Positions 52,857-61,059 of a stretch of 64,000 nucleotides of DNA are shown here, in pieces. Positions within the stretch are counted from its first letter, which is position 1. Each line of letters begins with the position of its first letter. Origin of the DNA: Hymenobacter sp. BRD128 (GTDB taxonomy: Bacteria; Bacteroidota; Bacteroidia; Cytophagales; Hymenobacteraceae). Position numbers and translations under genes: made by a program. The DNA lies in the NCBI RefSeq assembly GCF_013256625.1, contig NZ_CP053908.1, positions 992,001-1,056,000 of the forward strand, written 5' to 3'. Below the pieces are notes generated by a model, which saw only the letters and a list, made by a program, of their open reading frames with translations, was not told the DNA's origin and did no database searches.

Positions 52857-53178
52857 GATAGTCATTACCGATAGCTTCCGTCGGCCCGGTAAGCGGCTGC
52901 GTAAGAAATACGCGACGTTTAAGGCTGATTTTGCCGCGTTGCTGGACGAATTGGAGCAAGAGCCGCAAGCCGGCGAGCCGCTAGGCCGCGACTGCTACAA
53001 AGTGCGCATGAGTATCACCGCCAAAAACAAAGGCAAAAGCGGCGGTACTAGGCTAATAACCTGCGTGAAAGTCGTCGGCGAAACGGTGTACTTGCTCACG
53101 ATTTACGACAAGTCGGCGCAGGAGTCCATCTCCGACAGTGAGCGCGACGAGTTGCTGCGCGAAAACGGATTATTGTAA
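52846..53178 (+). CDS. Type II toxin-antitoxin RelE/ParE family toxin
   Basis: A 110-residue basic protein with the RelE/ParE fold: ITDSFRRPGKRLRKKYATFK helix pair, LGRDCYKVRMSI strand, GGTRLITCVKVVGETVYLLTIYD strands and a short C-terminal helix. In this subfamily the partner is usually an 80-residue protein as found here. RelE-type toxins cut mRNA on the ribosome and ParE-type ones inhibit gyrase; which applies cannot be told. It overlaps the antitoxin gene by 11 bases and is followed by a terminator. Confidence 0.85.
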   Translation: MSFRIVITDSFRRPGKRLRKKYATFKADFAALLDELEQEPQAGEPLGRDCYKVRMSITAKNKGKSGGTRLITCVKVVGETVYLLTIYDKSAQESISDSERDELLRENGLL

Positions 53179-53222
53179 AAGGGAAAGCCCTGCGGCGCCT
53201 GCTGCGGGGCTTTCCCTTTTAT
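53176..53222 (+). terminator. Terminator after the toxin gene
   Basis: Arms AAAAGGGAAAGCCC and GGGGCTTTCCCTTTT with a GC-rich centre, overlapping the toxin stop codon. Confidence 0.85.
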
Positions 53223-53234
53223 AAAAAAATTAGC

Positions 53235-53332
53235 ACGTCATGCTGAGCTTGCCGAAGCATCTCTACCGCGCCGCTAGGGTCAACTAACCCAACGACCGCG
53301 GTAGAGATGCTTCGACAAGCTCAGCATGACGT
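53235..53332. repeat. Intact REP/BIME-type element, family 1
   Basis: Two 36-base arms (53235-53270 and 53297-53332) pair with one mismatch around a 26-base loop. Arm sequence starts ACGTCATGCTGAGCTTGCCG and ends AAGCATCTCTACCGCG. It lies between the convergent toxin and leuS genes and is the best copy in the window. Confidence 0.92.
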
Positions 53333-53353
53333 TCTCTATTGAGGCCGCTAGCC

Positions 53354-56347
53354 CTACACCACTACGTTCACCATGCGGCCGGGCACTACCACCACTTTTT
53401 TGGCCGCTTTCCCGTCGCCGAAGCGGGCTAGGAAATCCGATTCCAGAATCGCGGTTTCGATTTCGGCGGCCGTGGCGGTGGTGGCAAACTGGCGCTGCTC
53501 GCGCACCTTGCCATTGATGGCCACGGGGTAGGTCACGTTGGCTTCGACCAAATACTCCTCGCGGAACTCGGGGTACTGGGCGTAGCTGATGCTGCCGGGG
53601 TAGTGGCCGAGCTCTTCCCACAGCTCTTCGGCCAGGTGGGGGGCGAAGGGCGAGAGCAGCACCACGAGCGGCTCCAGGATGGCGCGCTTGCGGGTGCCGA
53701 GGGCGGTGAGCTCGTTCACGGCAATCATGAAGGTGCTCACGCTGGTGTTGAAGCTGAACTTTTCAATATCCTGCGCCACCTTCTGGATGACGCGGTGCAG
53801 GGCCTTCAGCTCGGCGGGGCTAGCGGGCTCGTCGGTCACGGCCAGCGCGCCGTCTTCGGGGTGGAAGAGGCGCCAGAACTTCTTGAGGAACGTGCCTACG
53901 CCGGTGATGCCGTTGGTATTCCAGGGCTTGAACTGCTCCAGCGGGCCGAGGAACATTTCGTAGAGGCGCAGGGCGTCCGCGCCGTATTTGTCAATCAACA
54001 CGTCGGGATTTACGACGTTGTATTTTGACTTCGACATTTTCTCGACTTCCCAGCCACAGACATAATCACCGTTATCCTCTAAGAGAAATTCTGCATCAGC
54101 ATATTCACTGCGTGATTCGCGAAATAACTCTCTATCAAGAATGTCATTCTCAACGATGTTAACATCAACATTGATTGGAGTGAATCTTACAAAAGGCTCG
54201 CCATCCTCACCATACATTGGATTAATAGAAATGCCTGTATCAATTCCTTCCTCTTTTAATTTGTTGCGAGTTTTATTTGCAAGGTCTAAAAGCAATTGAT
54301 GCAGTTTTACAACAGCAGGATTGTTATTGTCCTTAATTGGTTTTGAGAGCTGTTCGTAAAAGCTTTTTGTAACGAAAATAGGCTGGTAAAGCTTAATATT
54401 TTCGGTATCAAAGGGCTTTCCGAAAGAAGACCAACTAGCATTCAACCGGTACACAAAATTCGAACGGCCCAGAATCATCCCCTGATTTATCAGCTTCTGG
54501 AACGGCTCATTAGCCGTCACTAGGCCCAGGTCCTTCAAGAACAGGTACCAGAAGCGGGAGTAGAGCAGGTGGCCGGTGGCGTGCTCGGCGCCGCCCATGT
54601 AGAGGTCTACCTGGCCCCAGTATTTTTCGGCTTCCTCGCCCACGAAGCGGTCGGCGTTGTGCGGGTCCATGTAGCGGAGGTAGTACCAGCTGGAGCCGGC
54701 CCAGCCGGGCATGGTGCTCAGCTCGAACTCGTACTGACCCTTGTACTTCCAGTCTTTGGCGCGGCCTAGCGGGGGCTCGCCGGTTTCGGTGGGCTTGTAC
54801 TCGTCGATTTCGGGGAGCACGAGCGGCAGGTCTGCCTCGGCCACGCCGTAGGCGGTGCCGTCTTTATAGTAAATCGGGATGGGCTCGCCCCAGTAGCGCT
54901 GGCGGCCAAAAATGGCGTCGCGCAGGCGGAAATTCACCTTGCCCTTGCCCAGGCCCTTTTCTTCGAGGTAGGCGATGAGGGTGGCGGTGGCTTCCTTATA
55001 GCCCAGGCCGTTCACAATGCCCGAGTTGATGTAGCGGCCTTCCTTGGTGGGGTCGGCCTGCTGGTCGAGGTCCTTTTGGGCGTCCGAAATGGCCGGGATG
55101 GGCAGGTCGAAGTGCTTGGCGAAGAGGTAGTCGCGCTGGTCGCCGCTGGGCACGGCCATTACGGCGCCGGTGCCGTAGCCGGCCAGCACGTAGTCGGCCA
55201 GCCAGATGGGCACGGGCGTGCCATCGACGGGATTAGCGGCGTAGGCGCCGGTGAACACGCCCGACACGGTTTTCACGTCGCTCATGCGGTCGCGCTCTGA
55301 GCGGCGCTTGGTGGCGGCGATGTACTCATCCACGGCCGCGCGCTGGGCGGGCGTGGTGAGCGTATCGACCAGCTCGTGCTCGGGGGCTAGCACCAGGAAG
55401 GTAGCGCCGTAGATGGTATCGACGCGGGTCGTATACACTTTAATAACAGTGCCTTCGTGGCCCTGCACCGGGAAGCTCACCTCGGCCCCGATGCTCTTGC
55501 CAATCCAGTTGCGCTGCATCTCCTTCACGGCGTCGGGCCAGTCGAGGGTGTCGAGGCCTTGCAGCAGGCGGTCGGCGTAGGCCGTGATGCGCAGGTTCCA
55601 CTGCGGCATGAGGCGGCGCTCCACGGGGTAGCCGCCGCGCTCCGAAAGGCCGTCCTTCACCTCGTCGTTGCTGAGCACAGTGCCTAGCGCGGCGCACCAG
55701 TTCACATAAGTATCTTGCTGATAGGCTAGCCGGTAGGGGAGGATGGCGGCGAGCTTCTGCTTTTCGGTAAAGCTCTGCCACTGGCCGGCCGTGAAGTCGT
55801 GGCGGTCGGCGTCCTCGCCTGCGGCGCGGATGCCGGCGCTTCCGCTCTCGGCAAACTTGGCCATGAGCGCGCTCACGGGCTCGGCGCGGTCGGTGTCGAG
55901 GTTGTACCAGCTATTGAACAGCTTGAGGAAAATCCACTGCGTCCACTTGTAGTAGCTTGGGTCGGAGGTGCGTACCTCGCGCTCCCAGTCGTAGCTAAAG
56001 CCCAGCTGCTGGAGCTGCCGGATGTAGGTTTCGATGTTCTGCTCGGTGGTCACGGCCGGGTGCTGGCCGGTCTGGATGGCATACTGCTCGGCGGGCAGGC
56101 CAAACGAGTCGAAGCCCATGGGGTGCAGCACGTTGCGGCCTTGCAGGCGCTGGTAGCGCGCCACAATGTCGGAGGCAATGTAGCCCAGCGGGTGCCCCAC
56201 GTGCAGCCCCGCCCCGCTAGGGTAGGGAAACATGTCGAGCACGTAGTACTTGGGCTTGTCAGAGTTATTGTCGGCGCGGAAGGTATGATGCTGCTGCCAG
56301 TGGTCTTGCCACTTTTTTTCAAGCTCTTGGGGGCGGTAGGCGGGCAT
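53354..56347 (-). CDS. leuS: Leucine--tRNA ligase
   Basis: A 997-residue class I aminoacyl-tRNA synthetase. The HIGH-type motif reads HVGHP near residue 50 (PYPSGAGLHVGHPLGYIASD), KMSKSKYNVVNPD carries the KMSKS loop near 770, and the editing domain and C-terminal anticodon-binding region are present. Between GRSNFVYRLNASW and VDVNIVENDILD lies an extra segment of about 90 residues; the DNA there and in the adjoining conserved sequence (about 54058-54470) is very AT-rich compared with the rest of the gene. The frame is open throughout, so the enzyme is probably functional. Confidence 0.95.
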   Translation of the reverse strand: MPAYRPQELEKKWQDHWQQHHTFRADNNSDKPKYYVLDMFPYPSGAGLHVGHPLGYIASDIVARYQRLQGRNVLHPMGFDSFGLPAEQYAIQTGQHPAVTTEQNIETYIRQLQQLGFSYDWEREVRTSDPSYYKWTQWIFLKLFNSWYNLDTDRAEPVSALMAKFAESGSAGIRAAGEDADRHDFTAGQWQSFTEKQKLAAILPYRLAYQQDTYVNWCAALGTVLSNDEVKDGLSERGGYPVERRLMPQWNLRITAYADRLLQGLDTLDWPDAVKEMQRNWIGKSIGAEVSFPVQGHEGTVIKVYTTRVDTIYGATFLVLAPEHELVDTLTTPAQRAAVDEYIAATKRRSERDRMSDVKTVSGVFTGAYAANPVDGTPVPIWLADYVLAGYGTGAVMAVPSGDQRDYLFAKHFDLPIPAISDAQKDLDQQADPTKEGRYINSGIVNGLGYKEATATLIAYLEEKGLGKGKVNFRLRDAIFGRQRYWGEPIPIYYKDGTAYGVAEADLPLVLPEIDEYKPTETGEPPLGRAKDWKYKGQYEFELSTMPGWAGSSWYYLRYMDPHNADRFVGEEAEKYWGQVDLYMGGAEHATGHLLYSRFWYLFLKDLGLVTANEPFQKLINQGMILGRSNFVYRLNASWSSFGKPFDTENIKLYQPIFVTKSFYEQLSKPIKDNNNPAVVKLHQLLLDLANKTRNKLKEEGIDTGISINPMYGEDGEPFVRFTPINVDVNIVENDILDRELFRESRSEYADAEFLLEDNGDYVCGWEVEKMSKSKYNVVNPDVLIDKYGADALRLYEMFLGPLEQFKPWNTNGITGVGTFLKKFWRLFHPEDGALAVTDEPASPAELKALHRVIQKVAQDIEKFSFNTSVSTFMIAVNELTALGTRKRAILEPLVVLLSPFAPHLAEELWEELGHYPGSISYAQYPEFREEYLVEANVTYPVAINGKVREQRQFATTATAAEIETAILESDFLARFGDGKAAKKVVVVPGRMVNVVV

Positions 56348-56589
56348 TTCGAAGGCTGGTTATTCGCGCAAAGGTACGCAGCCCCACCACGTAGCCCACG
56401 GGGCAGGGTAGGAGAGCCCCGGCATTAAAACGGGCTTAAAAGTCGTTAAAAATCAAATTAAAAAGGCTTTTCAGCCGTAACCAGGGTTGATATTTGCAGC
56501 ATAATTCATCAAATGCTCATTTTGTAAGAGCACCACGCAGTGCCCGCTTCCGGGCCGGCGGCCGCCATTGGCCGACTGCGGAATGAAGA

Positions 56590-57624
56590 ATGCCCCACCT
56601 ACTTATGGCCCACCACGCTACTGCCGGCCTGCCACCGCCCACGCCCTGGCAACGCCTCACCCACATGCTCGATACCGAGCGCAGCACCATTCGCTACATC
56701 ATTTTTTACGCCGTTATCACGGGTGTTATCAGCTTGTCGCTGCCGCTGGGCACGCAGGCAGTATTTAACCTCGTGTCGACGGGCGCCGTGTTCAGCTCCA
56801 CCTATATACTAGTAGCGGTGGTGGGTGGCGTGCTGCTCGGGGGCATCCTGCTAGTTGGTCAGATTACGCTGGTAGAAGCTATTGAGCAGCGCATTTTTGC
56901 CAAGGCGGCCATTGAGTATGCCTACCGGCTGCCGCGCATCAAGCCCGAGGCGCTGGAAGGACTGGACCCCAAGGAGTTGGTCAATCGCTTTTTTGATATC
57001 CTGACTATTCAGAAGGGCCTCACCAAGCTGCTGGTCGATGTCATGTTTGCGGTGCTGCAAATCCTGATGGGCGTGATTGTGCTGTCCTTTTACCATCCCA
57101 TTTTCATTGGGTTTGGGTTGTTTACCATCCTGGCGCTCGGGTTCGTGTATATGCTTAACTACCGGCGGGCGCTGCGCACGAGCATTGAAGAATCGGCCTA
57201 CAAGTATGAGCTGGTGGCCTGGCTCGAAGAAGTGGCCGGCCGCCTCGACGAGGTGCGTGGCAACGATGCCGAGGAGCACAAGACCCTAGCCCGCGCCGAC
57301 GAGCTGACGTCGGAATACCTGCACGCGCGCAACCAGCATTTCCAGACCCTCAAGTCGTATTACAACTACGGCATTGCGCTGCGCACCATCCTCACGGCGG
57401 GCCTGCTCATTGCGGGCACGCTCTTCGTGGTATCGCGCCAGATGACGCTCGGGCAGTTCGTAGCCGCCGAAGTCATTATCGTGATGATTAGCGGCTCGAT
57501 AGAAAAGCTGATGACGAGCATTAATACCATTTTTGACGTGCTGACGGCGGTAGAAAAAGTGGCCGCCGTGACTGACCTGCCGCTCGACGAGCATAAAAAT
57601 ACCATCGCCTACGACCATGCTTAA
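56590..57624 (+). CDS. ABC exporter transmembrane domain protein lacking an ATPase domain
   Basis: A 344-residue membrane protein that looks like the six-helix ABC transmembrane domain of T1SS-type ABC exporters: IIFYAVITGVISLSLPLGTQ opening helix, then ELVNRFFDILTIQKGLTKLL and a VIIVMISGSIEKLMTSI closing region. It ends near residue 344 with no Walker A, signature or Walker B motif, and the next gene starts inside its final codons. So the ATPase is missing or encoded elsewhere. ATG at 56605 is a possible alternative start. With HlyD and TolC it forms a three-gene export unit. Confidence 0.85.
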   Translation: MPHLLMAHHATAGLPPPTPWQRLTHMLDTERSTIRYIIFYAVITGVISLSLPLGTQAVFNLVSTGAVFSSTYILVAVVGGVLLGGILLVGQITLVEAIEQRIFAKAAIEYAYRLPRIKPEALEGLDPKELVNRFFDILTIQKGLTKLLVDVMFAVLQILMGVIVLSFYHPIFIGFGLFTILALGFVYMLNYRRALRTSIEESAYKYELVAWLEEVAGRLDEVRGNDAEEHKTLARADELTSEYLHARNQHFQTLKSYYNYGIALRTILTAGLLIAGTLFVVSRQMTLGQFVAAEVIIVMISGSIEKLMTSINTIFDVLTAVEKVAAVTDLPLDEHKNTIAYDHA

Positions 57625-58996
57625 CCTCTCGAACCAACACGTGGCCGAGGAGGTGTGGGAGCACGTGCCCCGGCAGTCGCGCCCCGAGCTGCTGCGCACC
57701 TACGCCAGCCGCCGGCTAGGCCGCATTTTGCTGGTAATTGGAATAGTCTTCTTGATTATCCTGTTTTTGCCCTGGCGCCAGACCATTTACGGGTCGGGCA
57801 GCCTCACCGCGCTCACGCCGCAAGACCGGCCCCAAAACATTCAGAATCAGATAGCGGGCCGCATCGAGCACTGGAACGTGCGCGAGGGCCAGCTCGTGCA
57901 CCGCGGCGATACGCTGCTCATGCTCTCCGAAATCAAGGACGAGTATTTTGACCCCAACCTGCCCGAGCGCCTGCGCGAGCAGCTAGCCGCCAAGCGCGCC
58001 AGCGTGGGGGCATACCAGGCCAAGATAAACGCCACCGACCAGCAGATTGCCGCCCTGCGCGCCACGCTCGACGTGCAGCTCGAATCGGCCGCCAACAAAG
58101 TAGCGCAGGCCCAGAACTACCTCAACAGCGACCGCGCCGACCTAGTGGCCGTTACTAACTTCTACGAAACGGCCAAGGCCCGGCTGTTGCGCTACGAGGA
58201 AGGCTACAAAAACGGCTTGTTCTCCCTCACCGACATCGAAACGCGCCGCCTCAAGCTGCAGGAAGACCTGGCCAAGGTAACCTCGCAGCGCAACAAGGTG
58301 AGCAGCAGCGTGCAAAACCTGGCCAACGCCCGCATCGAGCTGGCCAACCTGCGCGCCAAGTACGGCCAGGACCTGGCCAAGGCTAATTCGGACCGCAGCA
58401 CGGCCGTGTCGAGCCGCGTGAGCTACGAAGGGGAGGTGGCCGCCACCCGCAATAAAATCGGTAATGTGGAAGTGCGCCGCGGCCTCTACGTGGTGCGCGC
58501 CCCCCAAACCGGCTACATCGTGCGCGCCCTCAAGGCCGGCATCGGCGAGACGATAAAGGAGGGCGAAAGCATTGCCACGCTTCAGCCGCAGTCGCCGGCG
58601 CTGGCGGCCGAGGTCTACGTGCGGGCGATGGACGTGCCGCTCATTCAGCCCGGCCGCACCGTGCGCCTGCAGTTCGACGGCTTCCCGGCCATCCAGTTTT
58701 CGGGCTGGCCCTCGGCGGCCGTGGGCACGTTTGGCGGTGAGGTGACGGTGATTGACGTGGTGAGCAGCCCCGGCGGCAAGTACCGCCTGCTGGTGCGCCC
58801 CACTCAGCCCCAGCCCGGCGACCAGCCCTGGCCCAAGCAGCTTCGGCTAGGGTCGGGCGTGCAGGGCTGGGTGATTCTCGACTCGGTACCCGTGTGGTAC
58901 GAAATCTGGCGGCAGCTCAACGGCTTCCCGCCCACCCTCAGCACCGAGCCCGACGTAGCGCCCGTGAAGGGCGAAGGAAAGGAGAAAAGCAAGTAG
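57617..58996 (+). CDS. HlyD family secretion (membrane fusion) protein
   Basis: A 459-residue periplasmic adaptor: a membrane helix near 35-54 (ILLVIGIVFLIILFLPW), the biotinyl-lipoyl halves NQIAGRIEHWNVREGQLVHR and RAPQTGYIVRALKAGIGETI, and a long central coiled coil (about 110-280). It links the inner-membrane ABC component with the TolC-like channel. Its start overlaps the upstream gene by eight bases, indicating translational coupling. Confidence 0.93.
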   Translation: MLNLSNQHVAEEVWEHVPRQSRPELLRTYASRRLGRILLVIGIVFLIILFLPWRQTIYGSGSLTALTPQDRPQNIQNQIAGRIEHWNVREGQLVHRGDTLLMLSEIKDEYFDPNLPERLREQLAAKRASVGAYQAKINATDQQIAALRATLDVQLESAANKVAQAQNYLNSDRADLVAVTNFYETAKARLLRYEEGYKNGLFSLTDIETRRLKLQEDLAKVTSQRNKVSSSVQNLANARIELANLRAKYGQDLAKANSDRSTAVSSRVSYEGEVAATRNKIGNVEVRRGLYVVRAPQTGYIVRALKAGIGETIKEGESIATLQPQSPALAAEVYVRAMDVPLIQPGRTVRLQFDGFPAIQFSGWPSAAVGTFGGEVTVIDVVSSPGGKYRLLVRPTQPQPGDQPWPKQLRLGSGVQGWVILDSVPVWYEIWRQLNGFPPTLSTEPDVAPVKGEGKEKSK

Positions 58997-59002
58997 TTTA
59001 TT

Positions 59003-60601
59003 ATGAATAAGTTAGTTGCTTTCTTTGAGCGGGGTAGCTTTTCTCTGGTGCGTACCCCCGCCCCCGGCCCTACGCCGCTTGATGTGGGCCGGGGGTGGGG
59101 CGGCGTGCTAGGGCTGCTACTAGGCTGCCTGCTGCTGGCTAGCCCCGCCTGCGCCCAAAACCCGCCGCTGCCGGCCCGGCGCTCGGGCCTGGAGCGCGCC
59201 CCGCTGCAAACCACCCAGCTCGACATCATCCGCCCCGCCGACACGGCCAGGGTATTTTCGCTCGAAAACCTGGCCGAGCTGGTGTTTGCCAACCACCCCA
59301 TCGTGAAGCAGGCGGCCCTGCTCAGCGACGAGGCCCGCGCCCAGGTGCTGCAAGCCCGCGGCGGCTTTGACCCCAAGCTGGGGTCCGATTTTCACCGCAA
59401 GCAGTTTGGCGGCACCGATTATTACAACAATTGGCATAACGAGCTGAAGGTACCCATCTGGCCCGGCGGCATTGACCTCAAGGCCAGCTACGACCGCTAC
59501 GCGGGCACCTACGTGAACCCCGAAAGCCGCACTCCAATGAATGGGCTGGCCGGCGTGGGGGTGTCGGTGCCCATCGGCGCGGGCCTACTCATCGATGCCC
59601 GGCGCAGCACCCTGCGCCAGGCCAAAGCCCTGCAGACCGCCGCCGAGGCCGACCGCGTGAAGCAGATAAACGAGGTGTGGCTGCAGGCCGCCAAGGACTA
59701 CTGGGCCTGGTACTATGCCTATCAGCAGGCCCAACTCATTCGGGAGGGTGTGGCGCTGGCCGACCGGCGCTTTCAGGCCACCGCCCGCCGCGCCCAGCTT
59801 GGCGACCAGGCGCCCATCGACTCAGTAGAAGCCCAGATAACCGTGCAGGACCGCCAGGTGCAGGCCGCCCAGCTGCAGGTGGAGGTGCAAAATGCCCGCC
59901 TTGTGCTTTCTAATCACCTCTGGAACAAGAACAATCAGCCCGTGGAGCTGCCCGCCTACGCCGCCCCCCAAACCCCCGCGCGCGACACCGTGAGCCGCCA
60001 GGAATACCAGCGCCTCGCCAACCTAGCCGCCAGCAGCCACCCCACGCTGCGCAAGCTGGGGGCCAAAATCACCCAGTATAACATCGAGGAGCGCTACCGC
60101 CGCGAAATGCTCAAGCCCAAAATCAACCTCAGCGGTACGCTCATCAGCCAGGGCGATTTTTACCGGCCCGAAGTGCCCGGCTACTACGATTTTGGCTGGA
60201 ATAACCACAAGGTAGGCGTCGATTTTGCCTTTCCGCTCTTCCTGCGGGCCGAGCGCGGCAAGCTCCAATACGCCCGCATTCAAGTGCAGGAAACGGTGCT
60301 GGAGCGCCAGCAGAGCCAGCGCACCATCGCCACGCAGGTAAACAACGTCTACAACACCCTGCGCGCCTACGACCAGCAGCTCACCCTGCAGGCCCAGACG
60401 GTAGCCAACCAGCGTAAGCTGCTGGCCGCCGAGCTGGCCAAGTTTGAGCTGGGCGAGAGCACCATCTTCCTCATTAATGCCCGCGAGAGCAAGCTCATCG
60501 AGTTGCGCATCAAGCAGGAAAGCCTGCGGGCCAGCTACGAAAAAGCGCGCGCCGAGCTGTACTACTACGCCGGCATGCGCTCGGTAGCCGGGGGCGAGTA
60601 A
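59003..60601 (+). CDS. TolC family outer-membrane protein
   Basis: A 532-residue outer-membrane efflux channel. A signal-like segment (LGLLLGCLLLASPACAQ) follows a longer N-terminal stretch, so the exact start is uncertain; the frame begins at ATG 59003. The two helical OEP repeats are visible (LAELVFANHPIVKQAALLSD and LAADRRFQATARRAQLGD-type segments; LQRTIATQVNNVYNTLRAYD-like helix late in the protein). It begins six bases after the HlyD gene and completes the tripartite exporter. The cargo is unknown; no toxin or RTX gene is nearby. Confidence 0.92.
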   Translation: MNKLVAFFERGSFSLVRTPAPGPTPLDVGRGWGGVLGLLLGCLLLASPACAQNPPLPARRSGLERAPLQTTQLDIIRPADTARVFSLENLAELVFANHPIVKQAALLSDEARAQVLQARGGFDPKLGSDFHRKQFGGTDYYNNWHNELKVPIWPGGIDLKASYDRYAGTYVNPESRTPMNGLAGVGVSVPIGAGLLIDARRSTLRQAKALQTAAEADRVKQINEVWLQAAKDYWAWYYAYQQAQLIREGVALADRRFQATARRAQLGDQAPIDSVEAQITVQDRQVQAAQLQVEVQNARLVLSNHLWNKNNQPVELPAYAAPQTPARDTVSRQEYQRLANLAASSHPTLRKLGAKITQYNIEERYRREMLKPKINLSGTLISQGDFYRPEVPGYYDFGWNNHKVGVDFAFPLFLRAERGKLQYARIQVQETVLERQQSQRTIATQVNNVYNTLRAYDQQLTLQAQTVANQRKLLAAELAKFELGESTIFLINARESKLIELRIKQESLRASYEKARAELYYYAGMRSVAGGE

Positions 60602-60674
60602 GCCGGGGGCTAGCGGGCCGGCATATTGTCTTGCGGCAGTTGCTGCAAAGGCTGGCCAGCCCGCGCGCTACTCG

Positions 60675-60803
60675 TTAGGCATTCATCTCGGCGCCCTGGG
60701 GCATGCCGGTGCCCGTGCCGTACGAGTTGTGAGGCGCGGTGCGGGTGAGCAGGTGGCCATCGGGATGCTTGTTGGGATTCACGCCGTAGGGCTTATTGCC
60801 GCA
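60675..60803 (-). pseudogene. Remnant of a small protein gene (C-terminal fragment)
   Basis: In the 458-base spacer 60602-61059, one minus-strand frame reads CGNKPYGVNPNKHPDGHLLT, then RTAPHNSYGTGTGMPQGAEMNA and a stop. It has in-frame stops just upstream and no start. This looks like the C-terminal end of a short Pro/Gly/Asn-rich protein whose N-terminus is lost. I cannot identify it further. The rest of the spacer holds two hairpins (60940-60973, 60984-61035). Confidence 0.4.
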
Positions 60804-60939
60804 TTAGCATCAAGCCCGCGCAGCTTTAGTAAGCAGGTGACATAACCGAGCCTCAAATGAATAATTGATGGATTACTCTGCATTGCGGCCGAGGCTGCCG
60901 GCAAGCTGCTGCCAAAGCGTTCAAGCTCGATTAAAGCAG

Positions 60940-60973
60940 AAAGCGCCGGCTACCTGGGGTAGCCGGCGCTTTT
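60940..60973. terminator. Hairpin, probable terminator
   Basis: Arms AAAGCGCCGGCTACC and GGTAGCCGGCGCTTT with a four-base loop lie downstream of the TolC gene and remnant and upstream of a second hairpin. Confidence 0.75.
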
Positions 60974-60983
60974 AGAGGTGGAT

Positions 60984-61035
60984 AGCAGCTGGATGAGTTA
61001 GCGCCATTTGCCCTGACTCATCCAGCTGCTTTTTC
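60984..61035 (+). terminator. Second hairpin, probable terminator
   Basis: AGCAGCTGGATGAGT and ACTCATCCAGCTGCT enclose 17 bases and are followed by a T run. It lies just before the convergent LLM gene. Confidence 0.7.
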
Positions 61036-61059
61036 GCGATGCAGGCAGCGTAAGCAGGC

